From Theodoxus fluviatilis (lineage: Eukaryota > Mollusca > Gastropoda > Cycloneritida > Neritidae): DNA of 64,000 nt. The DNA is taken from the NCBI GenBank assembly GCA_034096865.1, contig JAWQFJ010028261.1, positions 41,030 through 105,029 on the forward strand, in the 5' to 3' direction. Position 1 is the stretch's first letter; each line of letters begins with the position of its first letter. Positions 1-58,761 of this stretch are shown here, one piece after another. The position numbers were made by a program, and so were the translations under genes. The notes beneath the pieces are model-generated. The model saw nothing but the letters and a program-made list of their open reading frames with translations, made no database searches and was not told the origin of the DNA.

Positions 1-213
1 GTAAACCTGTAAGACTGTAGTGTGTTGTGGCTTTGCTTGCCTCTGGTAGTAAACCTGTAAGACTGTAGTGTGTTGTGGCTTTGCTTGCCTCTGGTAGTAA
101 ACCTGTAAGTGTAGTGTGTTGTGGCTTTGCTTGTCTCTGGTAGTAAACCTGTAAGACTGTAGTGTGTTGTGACTTTGCTTGCCTCTGGTAGTAAACCTGT
201 AAGACTGTAGTGT
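1..213. repeat. 48-bp tandem repeat, about 4.5 copies
   Basis: Unit begins GTAAACCTGTAAGACTGTAG and repeats at 1, 49, about 97 (slightly shortened), 143 and 191. Each unit carries GTAAAC and GTAAGA, donor-like hexamers. It is probably intronic, upstream of exon 1 of this window. Confidence 0.9.
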
Positions 214-520
214 TGAAGAGCAGGTATGACAGTAGTCTGTTCCATGTGTGTGTGTGTGCATGTGTGTGTGTGTTCTTGGGGGGGGGGGGGGGGGGGTTGT
301 GATGTGAGAGTATGTGTGTTTTCTATGATGTGAGGAGAGAGAACTAATGGACAGGCAGGCAGGCAAACTGGTAGGCAGATAGACCGGCGGACGGGCCAGC
401 GGGCGGGTGGGCGGAGGGATGGATGGACAGGCAGACAGAATGTGTGTGTGTGTGTGTGTGTGTGTTTTCCATGATAAGAGCGTGCGTGTGCGTATGTGTG
501 TGTGTGTCTGTGTGTGTGTG

Positions 521-551
<31 letters not shown>

Positions 552-864
552 TAGAGAGAGAGAGAGAGAGAGAGAGAGTGTGCATTTTCTGTCATGAAAA
601 TGTGTTCTCTGTGGGGGGAAGGGGTGTGTGTGTGTGCGTGTGTGTGTGTGTGTGTATGTAGTGTGTGTTTACATGCACATAAGTGGCTGCATTTGTTTAA
701 AAAACATTAAATGGAAGAATATGTGTTCATGTATGCACGCCTGTTTGCACATATGCATGCACAAGTGTTTGTTTGTTTGTGTGTGTTTGTGTGTGCATGT
801 GGGTGTGCATACATGTGCTATATGGAGAAGCTGTGTATGCTATGTAAGTGTTGTTTGTTTGCAG
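214..864. repeat. Microsatellite-rich intron sequence (GT, GA, G-run)
   Basis: GT tracts near 246-274, 440-465, 500-551 and 625-660, a GA tract at 552-577, and a G19 run at 278-296. No coding signal until the acceptor at 861-864. Confidence 0.85.
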
Positions 865-46089
<45,225 letters not shown>

Positions 46090-47900
46090 ACGGATGTCCT
46101 ACATTCCAAGGGGAAGCTCCCTGTAGAACTTGGACTGAGTGACGTTGTCCATGGCAGAAGCAGGGCAGTGGCAGGTATGAATGCAAGACGGATGAAAGAC
46201 TTGATGGTCGCCGTGTGCAACTTGGAGAGAAGGTGAAGAAAGAATTCCTCCACATGTGTGTCAGTAAGTTGGCAGAAGCCAGTAAATACTATCAGGAGGG
46301 TTATGCATTGTTGGCGTGGCTGTTGTTACTTGGAAAGCGGTGACAAGCCTGGGTTTTGTATTGGGGGGGGGGGGGGGGGATTTCTCCTCACCCCCGGCCC
46401 CCCTGCCTGAAGACTTCAGTAGTGTTCCTGATCTAGGTCATCCCCACATTGCTTTCATCCTTAACTTGCAGCTCTCAGCAGCCTTGACAGAGCTTGTTGA
46501 GCAGAAGCAACTCTGGTACATAACTGAATGTTGCCACTTGAACCTTCGCAGTTCTGCTCCATGGAACTTGATTAGTGTTCCTCTTTGAAACTCTTACACA
46601 CAGTGATTGGATCCTAGCAGTTTGCAGGCTGGACTGCCAATGCCGCCTGGTTCTTATCAAGATGAAATTGTGGTGTCCATAGAGAGGTCCAAGGGCTCAG
46701 ATTGTGCCCTTCCCCACAGTGCTCAAAGATTTCCTGTCTACCAATACCATGCATTTTTTGTAACCCAGATTTGAGTCTGCTAGAACTTAATGTACAGACT
46801 GTAAATGTGTGAATATTGATCAATGCATGAGATTGACTTATAGTTGACAGGTGTTTGTGTGAATAGTGAGTGACATGCTGGACTTGTTGCTTTGTTGTTT
46901 TACTTTGTAACAGCTTTGACTTCTTTTAAAAAATTTAAATAATCATTACTTGATGCGCTGGCATAATTGACCTGACACAGAGTTAGGATTTGTATCGCGT
47001 TCTTTCCTCTTCTTTTGATCCATTTGTCTGTCATACAATGAAATGTTATCCTCCCCACCGGCCTTTACTGTATTTCATTTGGAAACTTTTGAAAACCAAT
47101 ATTGTGTTTGAGTTCAGTTGACTTTGAGGAGAAATTCAAGTTTGGTTACTGTGCACTGAATGGAACTGTCTGGTTGGGTGCACAAATCATTTTCCTTTTG
47201 TGGCGTTGGCTTGCCTGCCCTGCTGCCAACTGCTCAGATTTGCAGAGACCTTGCCTTGGCTTTGTACAGCATCCTATGAAACAGTTTTTCATACCACTGG
47301 TTTCTGATCATGCTCAATTTTGGTCACCTGAGAGCAGCAACACTTGCCGAATTGACATAACGGTCATGAGTGGAATTGCTTTTTTTTCTTCTTTTTTTCT
47401 TTTTTTCTTCTTTTTTTTTCTTTTTAATGCCTGGTTACTCACAACTCACTTTAGACTTTTTGACTCATTAAATCTGTGTCCAAGCAGTCCTGTGTCCAGT
47501 AATGTCCTATTGATTTTTTGAAATGAAATTCCAGGATACTTGTTTTATCATCATTGCTCATCAGAACCTGGTGAGTTCATGACTTATTTTCTGGGAACTG
47601 GCCGAGGGTGTCCAGTCTTGTTCTTCCCCTGTCCCCCCACTGGGCTCAGAAGAGTATTTCCATCTGCCCCTGTGGCATGGTGGCATAGAGGGTGGCATGG
47701 CAGCATGGAGGGTGGCATGGCAGCATGCAGCGCAGAATTACTCTCCAAGTAAGGTTTGTGGCTATCATCTGGATAATGGGATTGTATCTCAGCCGTTACG
47801 CTTTTTGCTTCTCCACGTATTGGGCACTGCACAGTGGCAACTGGGGGTGTGAAATTCCCCGAAATTATTTCCATAGTTTGCCTCTGGCTTGAAATAAACA
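46090..47900 (+). other. Probable UBE3C 3' UTR with polyadenylation signal
   Basis: No open frame here resembles a protein. The first convincing AATAAA downstream of the stop is at 47893-47898. Further AATAAA motifs lie at 49704-49709 and near 49742, so a longer 3' UTR is possible. The stretch contains a G17 run at 46363-46379 and a T-rich stretch near 47380-47425. The UTR end is inferred from signals only. Confidence 0.45.
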
Positions 47901-49751
47901 TTGTATTATATATGATATATATTAGGATACAGACTGGATTTCTGTCTGGTGTTGGATCTATTGGAAAGTTTGCACTGTTTTCCACCCAGGCACACTAAAT
48001 CCAGCTGTATCCCTCTCTCTGCCAGGCAGCTAAAATTAAATGTATTGTAATGGTTGTCTGTAAACTTAATTGCACCACATAGGAGGCGACATTTAGTTTT
48101 GACTCGATATTAGTGAGTTATTGGATGGTGGAAAACTTGATGCTGCCTGATATCGGGTTTATGGTCTTGCATCGACTCCCTCTCAAAGGATTCACATTTT
48201 GGCATTTTTTCTTAAACTGAAGCAGTGGCATAGAAATCAGAGTATTTATTTGCATGAGATGCCAAGCATACATACCACTTCAGATAATCTAGATCACTCT
48301 GCTGGTTAACAAAACGGTCTGTAGCAAAATCCTATTGTAGATGAATAGCTCTGCAATCTGTAATTTACCCTCGTGGCAAATCGGCATGAATTGCCATGAC
48401 ACCTTCCTCATCAGCTGACTTGGCGTGGTCCCCAAGCCTTTAGGGCCTAGCCTGCTTCCACAGCTTTGCACAGCCATCACAACCCAGCACAACCCAGCAC
48501 CTGCATGTCTCAAGGCCTGTGCTCTTTGATGCATCCTTCGGTCATCTTGACCATCGGACTGACCAGTGTTGTCATTAGGAAGAAAAGCATTTGCCCATGC
48601 AAATTCCATTTCTTTCCCATACACTGTGTAGGCACTGAATACCCATGTATCCTGAGACTGCTTGAAGGTGGGGAGTAGGCTGGCTGGGTCTTTAATGTAT
48701 AAAGGTTGTTTCTGAGAAGCTCAGAAAATGCATGCCCTGTTGTGTGTTTCCTTGACAACTTCTGGTAGGATCAGTAAAGGTGTAAAGGTAAAAGATGAAG
48801 ACGTGAGTTTTTGTTGTGACTTATCACTCAAACTGTTTTCTTCTTTACGCATTGCACAGATGCCATCACTAGACTGATTGCAAATGTCTGGAGGGTGCTT
48901 TCTGGCAATCGCCACGCTGCCTACAGTTGTCTCTCTCTACAACACTACAGCAGGCATCGAAGCTGTGATCTGTGCTGTCAACAAAAAGGAGGAATTTGAA
49001 ACGAATGTTCTTATAACCAGGAATTCCCATTTTGTTCTGTCTGAACAGATCTCATGGAAGTAGCAAGTTTCCTTTGCACAGTGAACAACTGAAGTTGAAG
49101 ATTGCTTCTTTTCTTTGCAACTTTGCACATTGCTGACTTACCTTCTTCTCTTTTTTTTTGTCAATACAATGTTTCAATACAACATCAGGTTCTTGAATTT
49201 TTTTCCCCCTGGCACTTTGGAATGTCTGTCAGGTGGAATTTGCTGCTGCTGACATATACATTAGACAGAAGATGCTGCATTTCTGCGTTCCACAAGTGGG
49301 ATGAGAGAAGGGAGTGCGTGTACCTTTATCTTTTAGTACTGAGGAAGGTCCTTGGAGGTCAATGTACAGCTGTAAGGAATGCTTGAAAGGTTGGCAAAAA
49401 AAACCTCCTAAGTTTATTTAAGTCTGCCTTCAGGCAGCTATGAAAAAGTACAGGATGAGAGGTGATGACTTAACAGAAGCTTGCTCAGTCAGAAAGGATT
49501 CCTTGTTATTGATGCCCGTGGCTATGACTCTACTTTCTCTGTCGAGTCTGTACATATCACTGTTGTGTTTGTGTGGTTCACTTTGGATTTGTAATTTTCT
49601 AACAACTATTCCTTGCTGTTTAATGGACACACCCAAACAAGTGGCTCTAAGGATGTGTTCTGAAGAATGAGTGATTTTGGTTACCTGTTTGTAGTCCTGG
49701 CAAAATAAATATGTTTGCATGTTTTATATCTTCTTAATATAAAATAAACCA

Positions 49752-49771
49752 CACACACACACACACACTGG

Positions 49772-49849
<78 letters not shown>
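49752..49849. repeat. CA then CT microsatellites
   Basis: CA run 49752-49769 and CT run 49778-49849, just after two AATAAA motifs. Confidence 0.95.
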
Positions 49850-49850
<1 letters not shown>

Positions 49851-50925
49851 AACTAACTTTGTGAACTCATTTAAGAACTAATTATGTGTATTGACATATT
49901 TAATGTGTTGATGCTTAAAATGAATGTTAAGTGAAATGTAATATGTGTGACAGGGGAAATTGAAAATGTCTGCTGAAAAGTTATGAAATTGAAAAAGTTA
50001 CAAAATTGACAAGACACACTTTGATATCTCTGACATGGATTTCTCTTAAAGTCCATGCACTATTGAAAAAAAAGGGAGAGATAAATAAAAGAAAGAGAGA
50101 AATTCATTTCCCTGCCTCACACAAATCGAGTGGATAGACTTAAAGGAATATTTCATGCGCTCAATTACAGTGGCATGAATCATGCTACACGTATCAACTG
50201 TATGTAAACGGACCATTTGCCTTTGAATGAAGTAACATGAGAGCCTCTGTAGTGGAGCTTGCATAATCTTTTTTTCGGTTTGTTTGTTTTTTGTTTGTTA
50301 ATTAAGGTCTTCATCTATGGAGGTTGTGCATGCGCCTTTCAGATTGTTTTGGCAAGATCAGCAGATCCCAGATTTCCATTCCCTTGAGACTTAACTAAGG
50401 ACACCTGCAGATGTACCTGTCCATTATTCAGTTCACTGTTCCATCGATTTTGTTCTGTCTGCGCCGTGTTCTTGGGTGACGCTTGGCATGCAGGACACGC
50501 TGGGAACCCTTGATCTGGCATCCTGCTAGTTCCCAAAGCCTGACTGGCTTTGCTACACCAGTTATGTCTAGATGTTACAATTTTGTATGCAATATTTCAT
50601 ACAGTGAATGTGATATTCTACATCTGTGGTGTGCCAAGTTATGTTCCTCCTTTGGCATGATAAATCTATGCCAGTTAGTGCACTAAAATCTCTTAGATCT
50701 TATGTGTGTTGTCTATATTCATTGCATTTCAATGCATACCTGTATATAAGAGACTGGTTGATGCTCTCTTTGGGAAAGGCAACGCGAGCAGTGGTGCAGA
50801 GAAATACAGCTGTGATGAGATGTGGCAATAAATGGGTTTCCTGACACAGTTAAGGTTGACCTTTTCTTTGTTGTCAAACTTTGCCCTGCACTGTTGGATG
50901 GTCATGCAGCAGGAAGTGTTCAGTC

Positions 50926-51359
50926 ATGCCCTGTCAGTCATGCCCTGTCAGTCAGTCATGCCCTGTCAGTCATGCCCTGTCAGTCAGTCATGCCCTGTCA
51001 GTCATGCCCTGTCAGTCAGTCATGCCCTGTCAGTCAGTCATGCCCTGTCAGTCATGCCCCGTCAGTCATGCCCCGTCAGTCATGCCCCGTCAGTCATGCC
51101 CCGTCAGTCATGCCCCGTCAGTCAGTCATGCCCCGTCAGTCAGTCATGCCCCGTCAGTCAGTCATGCCCCGTCAGTCAGTCATGCTCCGTCAGTCATGCC
51201 CCGTCAGTCATGCCCCGTCAGTCATGCCCCGTCAGTCATGCCCCGTCAGTCATGCCCCGTCAGTCATGCCCCGTCAGTCATGCGCTGTCAGTCATGCCCT
51301 GTCAGTCATGCCCTGTCAGTCATGCCCTGTCAGTCATGCCCTGTCAGTCATGCCCTGTA
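50926..51359. repeat. 14/18-bp tandem array, about 28 copies (intergenic)
   Basis: Unit TCATGCCC(T/C)GTCAG with an optional extra TCAG. CTG-type units lie at both ends and CCG-type units in the middle, so the array has block structure. Confidence 0.95.
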
Positions 51360-53685
51360 ACTGTTTTCCAAGTGCCTCCGCAGTAGTTGAAATGAAACAC
51401 AAACATTTGCTCCCCCTGAACCCAATTCTTTTCCACTCAGTGCCTCATTTGCAGACCACCAGTACCAGTAACAACAACAACATAAGACATTTTCTAGCAA
51501 TCTTTATAGATTTTTTTCTTAATAAAAAATTATTTAGCACCAGAAAGCAACTACATGTACCACCGCTGTCACCAATGACACAGTGATACACTACAAGCTG
51601 GATAATATTGAGACTACAAAGGAAATAGGAAAATCTGGTGTTCAGGCTATCACAACCAGAACAATGACAAAAAGTATCATCTTGATTAACTCTGTCATCA
51701 TACACAAGCAATGCACAGCATGTCAGTATTTATCAAGTTCAATTTCTTGTACCTGATTCAGTAATTGTTACAAATGTGATCAGAGCACGTCCCAGATTTA
51801 ACAGATGGCTGATGGAACTAACAAGACTATGACAAAAAGATTATTCAAATGTTGATACAAACGGGGGCAATAGTTTTGAGCCCTACTTTACTCCACTTCA
51901 AAATGCATGTGTATGAACATTTACTTTCACTTGAAGACTAGAAATGGTGACTGTTCCAATGGCAGGCATGTCCTTCTGTAACAATAACTACACTGCCAGT
52001 ATTAGTAGGTTGAATACCCTAAACTTTAGCGCTCTCAAAGTGATTCAATCGTCTGATGCCCAAAGGGTTCATTAAATACACTAAACATGATGATGACTTC
52101 ATATTCATTCTAATGCCATATTGATTAAATGCAAATGTAAATCATTGAAAAGTTGGGGGGTTTTGGGTTGAAAAAACCCAAAACTGTATGTTGAGTTTAT
52201 TTTCATACTGGCAACATTACCACTGCGAAAAATGCAAAAGAAACAATGATAGAGTGGGTACCAATGGATTTCTTTGTATGTCCTTCCAAAACAGTCCGCA
52301 CATGTAAACTTCCTCTGCTCAGCTGCTGCATCTCTACCAATCACCAGCGTGACACCCATCAACAGTGTTGAAGCTGTACATTCATCCTTACCAATTCCCA
52401 AATGCAAAAAAATTGTTAATTTCTCACAGCACTCTCATTTCTAGTTGGAGAAGAGTAAACTCATGTGCTGCCTGTGCACATACAACGCGAGCAGAGCTGT
52501 TACTTGTGACACACAATCATTAAATGCTTAGAAAAAATAAACAATTTTAAACAAAGTATTGCAGAAGAAAAATAATCATCCTAAAGATGGTATAAAAAGT
52601 CTCATCCAAGAAGTTGTTCATGCCTATTCACCCCGAGTAGTCAACTGACATATTAGCCATTTCCATCAGTAATAAGATGCAGTTTTTAATTGACTTCATA
52701 TACCGTAGACCTGCACATGAAAACCAAAAACATCGTCTAGTGACAAAAGCAATCTGAAATTAACCTATCTCTGCACTTGTTGTGAATGGTTTTAGGATTC
52801 TCAAATAATGATAAAAATCTACAAATACATGCAGCTTTCATTTTGTCTTATACCACATTTTACCTGTTGCCATTTTAATGCCTTGATTTCTGTATAATTG
52901 ATCAAAAACTACAGTTGTTGTGCAATCATCTTGTTCAAGACTTGGCACTTTAAGAGAGAGAAGGTTGCAGAGGTTTGAAACAAGCATGTCATGACACTAG
53001 AACACCATGCACCAGGGCCTTGTCTGGGAACATCAACACCACTCCACACAGGAAGCTAGATGTTCACACACAGGACCAGCACCGCTGTCACTGCCTGAGA
53101 GTTGTGAAGGAAGATGAAACACCACAGCCTCTCGAGGCAAGGCAGAATGATGGCCAATGCTAACACACCTTACCGTCTGTCAGAGAGCAATGAATTAATC
53201 TCATAGCATGATGCGTGACATTTCTGTGATGATGGAAAATTACCCCACTGATCAGAAGCATTCCTTTGTTGAGCACCGAATACTAGGTGGAAAGTTCCTA
53301 TCCTGTGGGTACAAATAACTACTAGAGTTATAGTTTATCTGGTATCAAGTATGAAGAGGACTCTAAGTGATTTTTTTTCACTATGTTTATGAAGTTTTTT
53401 GACATGGTGGTTCTGAAATTTTCATTGAGCATTTTATGACAGACACCTTATCATATTGTACTTGAGCTGCCTTTGGAGTAGTACTGTATGAATAAAAATA
53501 AGCAGTCCATCCATTCTGGTGAGAAACCAAATGGAAAACTTTGTAAGAGCTTATTAAAAATCTTGTGACATCTCATTTTTTGGCACAAAAAGCAGCCCCT
53601 CCATGTCCCATGACTATGATGCTAGCACTCCTCAGATTGAGCAACTTTTGTTGTTGTGATGATGACAGTTAAGACCAATAGAAAA

Positions 53686-54012
53686 AATTGTTTAGGTTAC
53701 AGTAATATGGCCACGCACAAAAATAGGGTTGGAAGGTCGACCTAAAAGTCCTTAAAAACAAAAATTCCAGTAGAAGAGACCAGATTGAACAGAAATCATT
53801 CTTTTCTTCTGCTGAACACGTTAAAAACTTACATAGAGGATTGCCTGAGTACTGATAGGGCAGGGAAGATGGGACAGCACACACTTCGCAGATTACAATT
53901 GATTTTTGGCCCCCTGTTTTTGTGCACGGTCGAAACAAAAGTTTGAGGTTGGCAGGAAAAAAATGAATCAGTCAGGTTACTGTAACCACAAAAAAGTTTT
54001 GGGGGGCCTGAT
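53686..54012 (-). mobile_element. MITE-like repeat, copy 2 (intergenic)
   Basis: One end reads AGGTTACAGTAATATGG (about 53693) and the other AGGTTACTGTAACCAC followed by GTTTTGGGGGGCCT (to 54009), an inverted pair. Its reverse complement aligns with the intron 12 copy at 30500-30775, sharing AGGCCCCCCAAAA and the GGTTA(C/T)AG(T/C)AAC block. Confidence 0.5.
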
Positions 54013-55053
54013 GATCACTGCCAACAGGCAGGTCAGGAGCAGGATAGAGTAAGTACAATACTTCTCCACCAAGATAATACTGGCAAATTGACAACTTCAC
54101 ATATCAATATGATATAAGTTTACACTGTCAATCGATGTAAATTTCCACTTGTACGTTGTAGTGGGGCGCAACAGTTTTGAAATATATAAAAAATTCACCT
54201 CTAATTCAGAATCGTAAAAAAGGTATACATTAATGGCTTTGATCTTAAATGTCACTGAAAAGTTCAGAGAAACTTGACAGAAGACAGAACTGCACAATTG
54301 TAAATGAGACACTATCAATGGAGAGAAGGACACATCATTGGCAAAAAGCTGATGCAAGCTACTCGACATTTTCCTGGAGACAGAGCACAAAAGCTGATAT
54401 ATCTACTCCATTTGCTGTCTCCAATTACACCTTAAATTACTTTCAGTTTATACAGGTAACAATACTGTTCACTCAAAAATGTAAAAAGGGATAGTAAACT
54501 TCAAGAACAACACTGGTAACAATAATCTATTTTTTCTTATTCTAAATGTACATCTTTTCATCAGCATACAAATATTTTCATCAATAGCTCAAAATTGCTA
54601 GGCAAGTCTAAAGCCACCTTATCACTTGAAAATAATGTGACCAACAACATGAAATGCACATTTACATGCTTTAGAGGCACGTCTCCAACAGCAAGGAAAA
54701 TCACATGGAAAAACAACTGGCTCAGTCCAAAGAGGGATTCTTTCCCCCTCCAATTTCAGAGAGAGCAATTTAGCACCGCAGAGAAGAGATTGCATTAGCA
54801 AGCAAGCACATTAGTGTAACAGAAAAAGTACTTCTGCTATAATATTCTCATAAGAAACATAAGTTACAAATGTTTGCACCAAGGGTAAAAAAGTAAGAGC
54901 CAAAACTGGCAACAATATTAGGGTGGGATATTTACAACATCATGCAGAAGCAAGCAGAAGCTGATGAAAAATATATGCACACTTGCATGTTGATCATGGC
55001 AACCATCATAATCCACTAGTCTTGACAGATGCTTCAGTGGAGAGAGAGGGGAA

Positions 55054-55082
55054 GGGGGGGGGGGGGGGGGGGGGGGGAAGGG

Positions 55083-55113
<31 letters not shown>
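55054..55113. repeat. G24 run followed by GA repeat
   Basis: Uninterrupted G run 55054-55077, then GGGGAGGGAGAGAGAGAG. A matching C21 run lies at 55606-55626. Confidence 0.95.
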
Positions 55114-55123
<10 letters not shown>

Positions 55124-56613
55124 ATTACAAATGGACAGCAGTTGTATCCAAAACACTACAGCATGATAGCAACAACGAAAACATCAACAACAATAGAAAC
55201 TTTGTGATCAACAAAATGTTATAACTTATGTGGATTCTTGCAAAAGTAGAAAAATACTTCCAACAGCAATAGTCCAAGCACCAGATGAAAGAGCCAAGCA
55301 AGGTCAGGAGTGGAGACTGGGAATATGTACATACAGTCCTCTCTGGCTAGCTAAACATTGCAAGGGGACAAAAAATACTGTTGAACTAAATGGAGTGTCT
55401 AGTTACCAGGATGTCAGCATTTCTGTAATGCATGGATTACCTCCCTTGCGATCACAACCTCAGTGCAACACACACGATGCTTGCGTCTGTGTCTGAACCC
55501 TTTTCTTTTGGGGTTTTTTGCTTCAATTGTACAAGGAGCAAGAAGAGAAAGCAAAGCAGCAGGGTCTAAATGAATTTTCAATGTGCAGCTATGAATGTGT
55601 AACAACCCCCCCCCCCCCCCCCCCCCACTTTGCCCTCTCCTTTTTGCCCCAAAGGATGGCTTAACACCCAATGGACTTTGTAATGTTGTGCACAGCTGAT
55701 TGGTCAGTAAAAACTCTGTGTGTGCACACATTTTTGTGTCGAGGTAATGAAAGGTCATCGTTTGAAGTACTGTCATGTAACCGGGGCATTTATACTTAGA
55801 AAAATGGAAAAGACGGTCACTATAAAACAAAATGGTCAAGGTATCCAGAGTGTTCAAGCTATCGGAAGTCAAGCTTTCTGGAGAGGACTGAGGGCAGGAT
55901 ATGCCGTGGAGAAATGATAAAAGAAGGAAAACACTTTAAAGAGAATAGACCGGGGAGAAGCTCACACTTTTTTCCCCCTTCCTTTCTTTTCAAATGACAG
56001 CGAGTGCTATCCAGAGAATGAGATGAAATAAATTAAGATGGCACTGACAAGCTGAGACAGCACCGAAGACTAGAAAAGAAACCAATGCCGTAGAGCTGTA
56101 CAGAGGTAAGGAGTTTTGTAAAGTGAAGATGAAGCAGGCACCACAAAACAAAAGTTGTGAATGCTACAGACTCCACAATACAAGGAGACAATGTTATGAT
56201 GAGGGAGGAACAGAAAAATACTGTGAGGAGGTGAAGAAGCAGAGACTGTAGAGGAAAACCAGAAGTGGTGATGAGACAAGACAGCAATGGAAAAAAAAAG
56301 AGACAGAAAGAATCCAATGATGAGGAAGAGAACCCGAAAACGGCTGTGAAGATGCTATAAGGTATAGAGACTGCCATGAGGATGAGAACAGACAGATGCA
56401 CCTATGAAAGATAAAAGGGAGAATTCTTTGTGAAAAGGTGATGGAGTTAGAGAATGCCAAGATCGGGCAAAAATGTGGAGTGTTTCAAGAAAGGACACAA
56501 GTCAGGGAACATCCTAACAGGAAACAAGACAGGGAAAAATTGGCAAGGAATACTAGCAAAAAAGGCCATAAAGAGATAGCAGGGACAGGAGGAAATTCCA
56601 AGGGCAAAGCAAG

Positions 56614-57000
56614 TCAGCTCTTGCAGTTGGGAGCAATGAGCTTGTGCTGGTGTTGCGAGCAGCAAGGTTTAGCCTTGGAGCCTGTCTGCTCGCAGCAAGG
56701 CCAGAATAGCAGCTTAGGTGTTTGACCATTCTGCTCCCTTGACTGGCTGCTACTCATGCTCCCAGGGGAGCAGGGACTCTGCACCCAGAATTGGTAGGGC
56801 ACCTTCATGGCCCTCTTCTTGTGGTAGGCACAGGGAATCTGCTTGGCGGCCAGCTCTGACTTGAAGAACTGGCCGCAGGTGGCACACTCATGGTGGTGCT
56901 TTTCTATGGTGAAGTGGCGTGGCCCACTTTTCTTGTGGCGCATGACCCCTCCTCCGTCCTGCTGACCCTTGCAGTTGGTGGCTGAGCTGTCCTGTCCTGG
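56614..57000 (-). CDS. Coiled-coil gene, last exon with putative zinc-binding motif
   Basis: Acceptor CTCACTTCAG; begins PGQDSSATNCKGQQDGGGVM in phase 0. It contains ECATCGQFFKSELAAKQIPC followed by AYHKK, then a Cys/His-rich end, and stops at TGA (56616-56614). The spacing C-x2-C-x14-C-x2-H suggests a zinc finger-like fold, with a second CC / CC-x2-H-x-H cluster downstream. Confidence 0.7.
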   Translation of the reverse strand, partial: PGQDSSATNCKGQQDGGGVMRHKKSGPRHFTIEKHHHECATCGQFFKSELAAKQIPCAYHKKRAMKVPYQFWVQSPCSPGSMSSSQSREQNGQTPKLLFWPCCEQTGSKAKPCCSQHQHKLIAPNCKS

Positions 57001-58026
57001 CTGAAGTGAGAGAAGGACAAAGATTGGATGAATTCAGATTGTACAATTCAAATACCATCATGAAGTTCTATGGAAAATTAAGTAAGAAAAGTTAGGAAAG
57101 GAGAAAACATCAAATAAAACATTAATGTTCGTGGAATGAAATTCAGTTCTGGCTGTCAAAGTTCATACAGTAATCCTTATGACCAAAATGGCATACCTAT
57201 GCAGCATTTCAGATGTGGCTATCATCAGGTGGAACCACGACATTGATTGGTGTTCTCTTTCAACCATCCCTCCAACCTTTCACTGTGCAAATACACCATG
57301 CATGCAGTGACCATACAAGGGAGAGAACTCTGAATCACTTCCAATTTGCACTTACTACAGGTACATTCACACAAATGCCTAGGTCCAAATCGAATGGAGA
57401 CTGCTAAGGCTAAAACTGATCAATGGACTCTCCAAACCCCCTCCTCCATCTTTCTAGACAATGAACAGTAATTAAAAATAAAGTAAGGGTGCTTTTTATA
57501 CTGTAATCTTTCAACCATTCATGGATGCTTGAAGCACACATAAATTTTTATTCTCTGAGATTACGTTGTTCTTAACTCGTACACATCTCAGCACTCTGGG
57601 GGAACATGCAACAAGGCTGAAGATGCACACCTCAAATTAAACTGTCACAATCTTCCAGCTCAGCCCTCACAGGTAGCTGGTTTCCCTCCTGAGTGGGGAG
57701 AAACAATGCAAGAGAGGCACCTTGCTTGAGGGTGCAAGTCTTGGTATCCACACGGCTTCCAACCCTGCACCAACAAGCTGGAAATGCCTGGAGTTCAAGC
57801 ATGCTAACCACTCTGCCACAGAGCCCCAAGAGTAACATATGTCCAGAGCTGCTCAATGCCCCCCCCTCATCTGCTGGAACCCCTGGCTGCTGAATGTTTG
57901 GGGCCTGCTACAGAAGGTCAGCCAGGGGTTAATGCCCTTAGCAGCCCGGGACATCAGGTAGGGGTCAGACTGTTCAGATCCAGCCATGCATTCTAATCAC
58001 CCTGGAAGATCGAGCCCAACACACAC

Positions 58027-58090
<64 letters not shown>

Positions 58091-58726
58091 GTGCAACAAC
58101 AACCTGATCATCAATTGCCATGCCTACTACCAAGAACATCACTATACATATCTACCACTCAAACAGACCTGCCTGACAGGGAGTCAAGGAACCAGTCCTA
58201 CCTGCACAGGGAGACCAAGGCCTCTCTGCAGGCTGACTGGGGCATCGGGACTCTGCAGGGGCAGAGCTGTGAAGGCTGGGGGGCCGTGATGGACCATAAT
58301 GGAGCTGCTGGAGGACAGCAGCTCTTCCCCTGGCTCCACCAGAGTTCCCTGCCTGGCACTGTCCACGTGGCCCTGGCTAGGGCTGAACATCCGTGCAGAC
58401 AGAAGCTCCTCAATCTGCTGCGACAGCCTCGCCATCTGTGCCCTGGGCTGGTCTCTCTCGCGCTGGAGCTGGTCCACCTCCACCTGAAGTTGCTCGTTCC
58501 TCCGAGTCAACTGCAAAAATTTTTGTTGTACAAAATGAATAAAAGTTGGATGTAAAATCTACAGATCTGAGATTTTCGGTGAAGATTTTTGGTTTTGGCA
58601 ACAGCTCAGGGCTAAAGAAAAGTAGCACTGCTTGAAGGCATGTTTTACTTCCATGGCACACACTGGCATGCATGCACGCACACATACACACATGCACACA
58701 CACACACACACATACATACACTACAC

Positions 58727-58761
<35 letters not shown>

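Larger units (their letters stand above)
47901..56613. other. Intergenic / possible 3' UTR of the convergent gene; no supported gene
   Basis: Short open frames in this stretch show no recognisable domains and no splice-consistent neighbours. It holds a CA then CT microsatellite (49752-49849), a 14-bp array (50926-51359), a MITE-like repeat (53686-54012), a G24 run (55054-55077) with GA repeat, and a C21 run (55606-55626). A reverse-strand AATAAA (TTTATT at 52196-52201) could end transcripts of the - strand gene. Otherwise I see nothing specific. Confidence 0.5.

Noticed and set aside
52105..52407. 100-codon - strand frame with CADC motif
   Set aside because: No splice-consistent neighbours or recognisable domain; probably chance in an AT-rich intergenic or 3' UTR stretch.
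57650..57830. Functional tRNA gene on the - strand
   Set aside because: The A-box is good but the B-box is degenerate and no cloverleaf can be drawn; a SINE is more likely.
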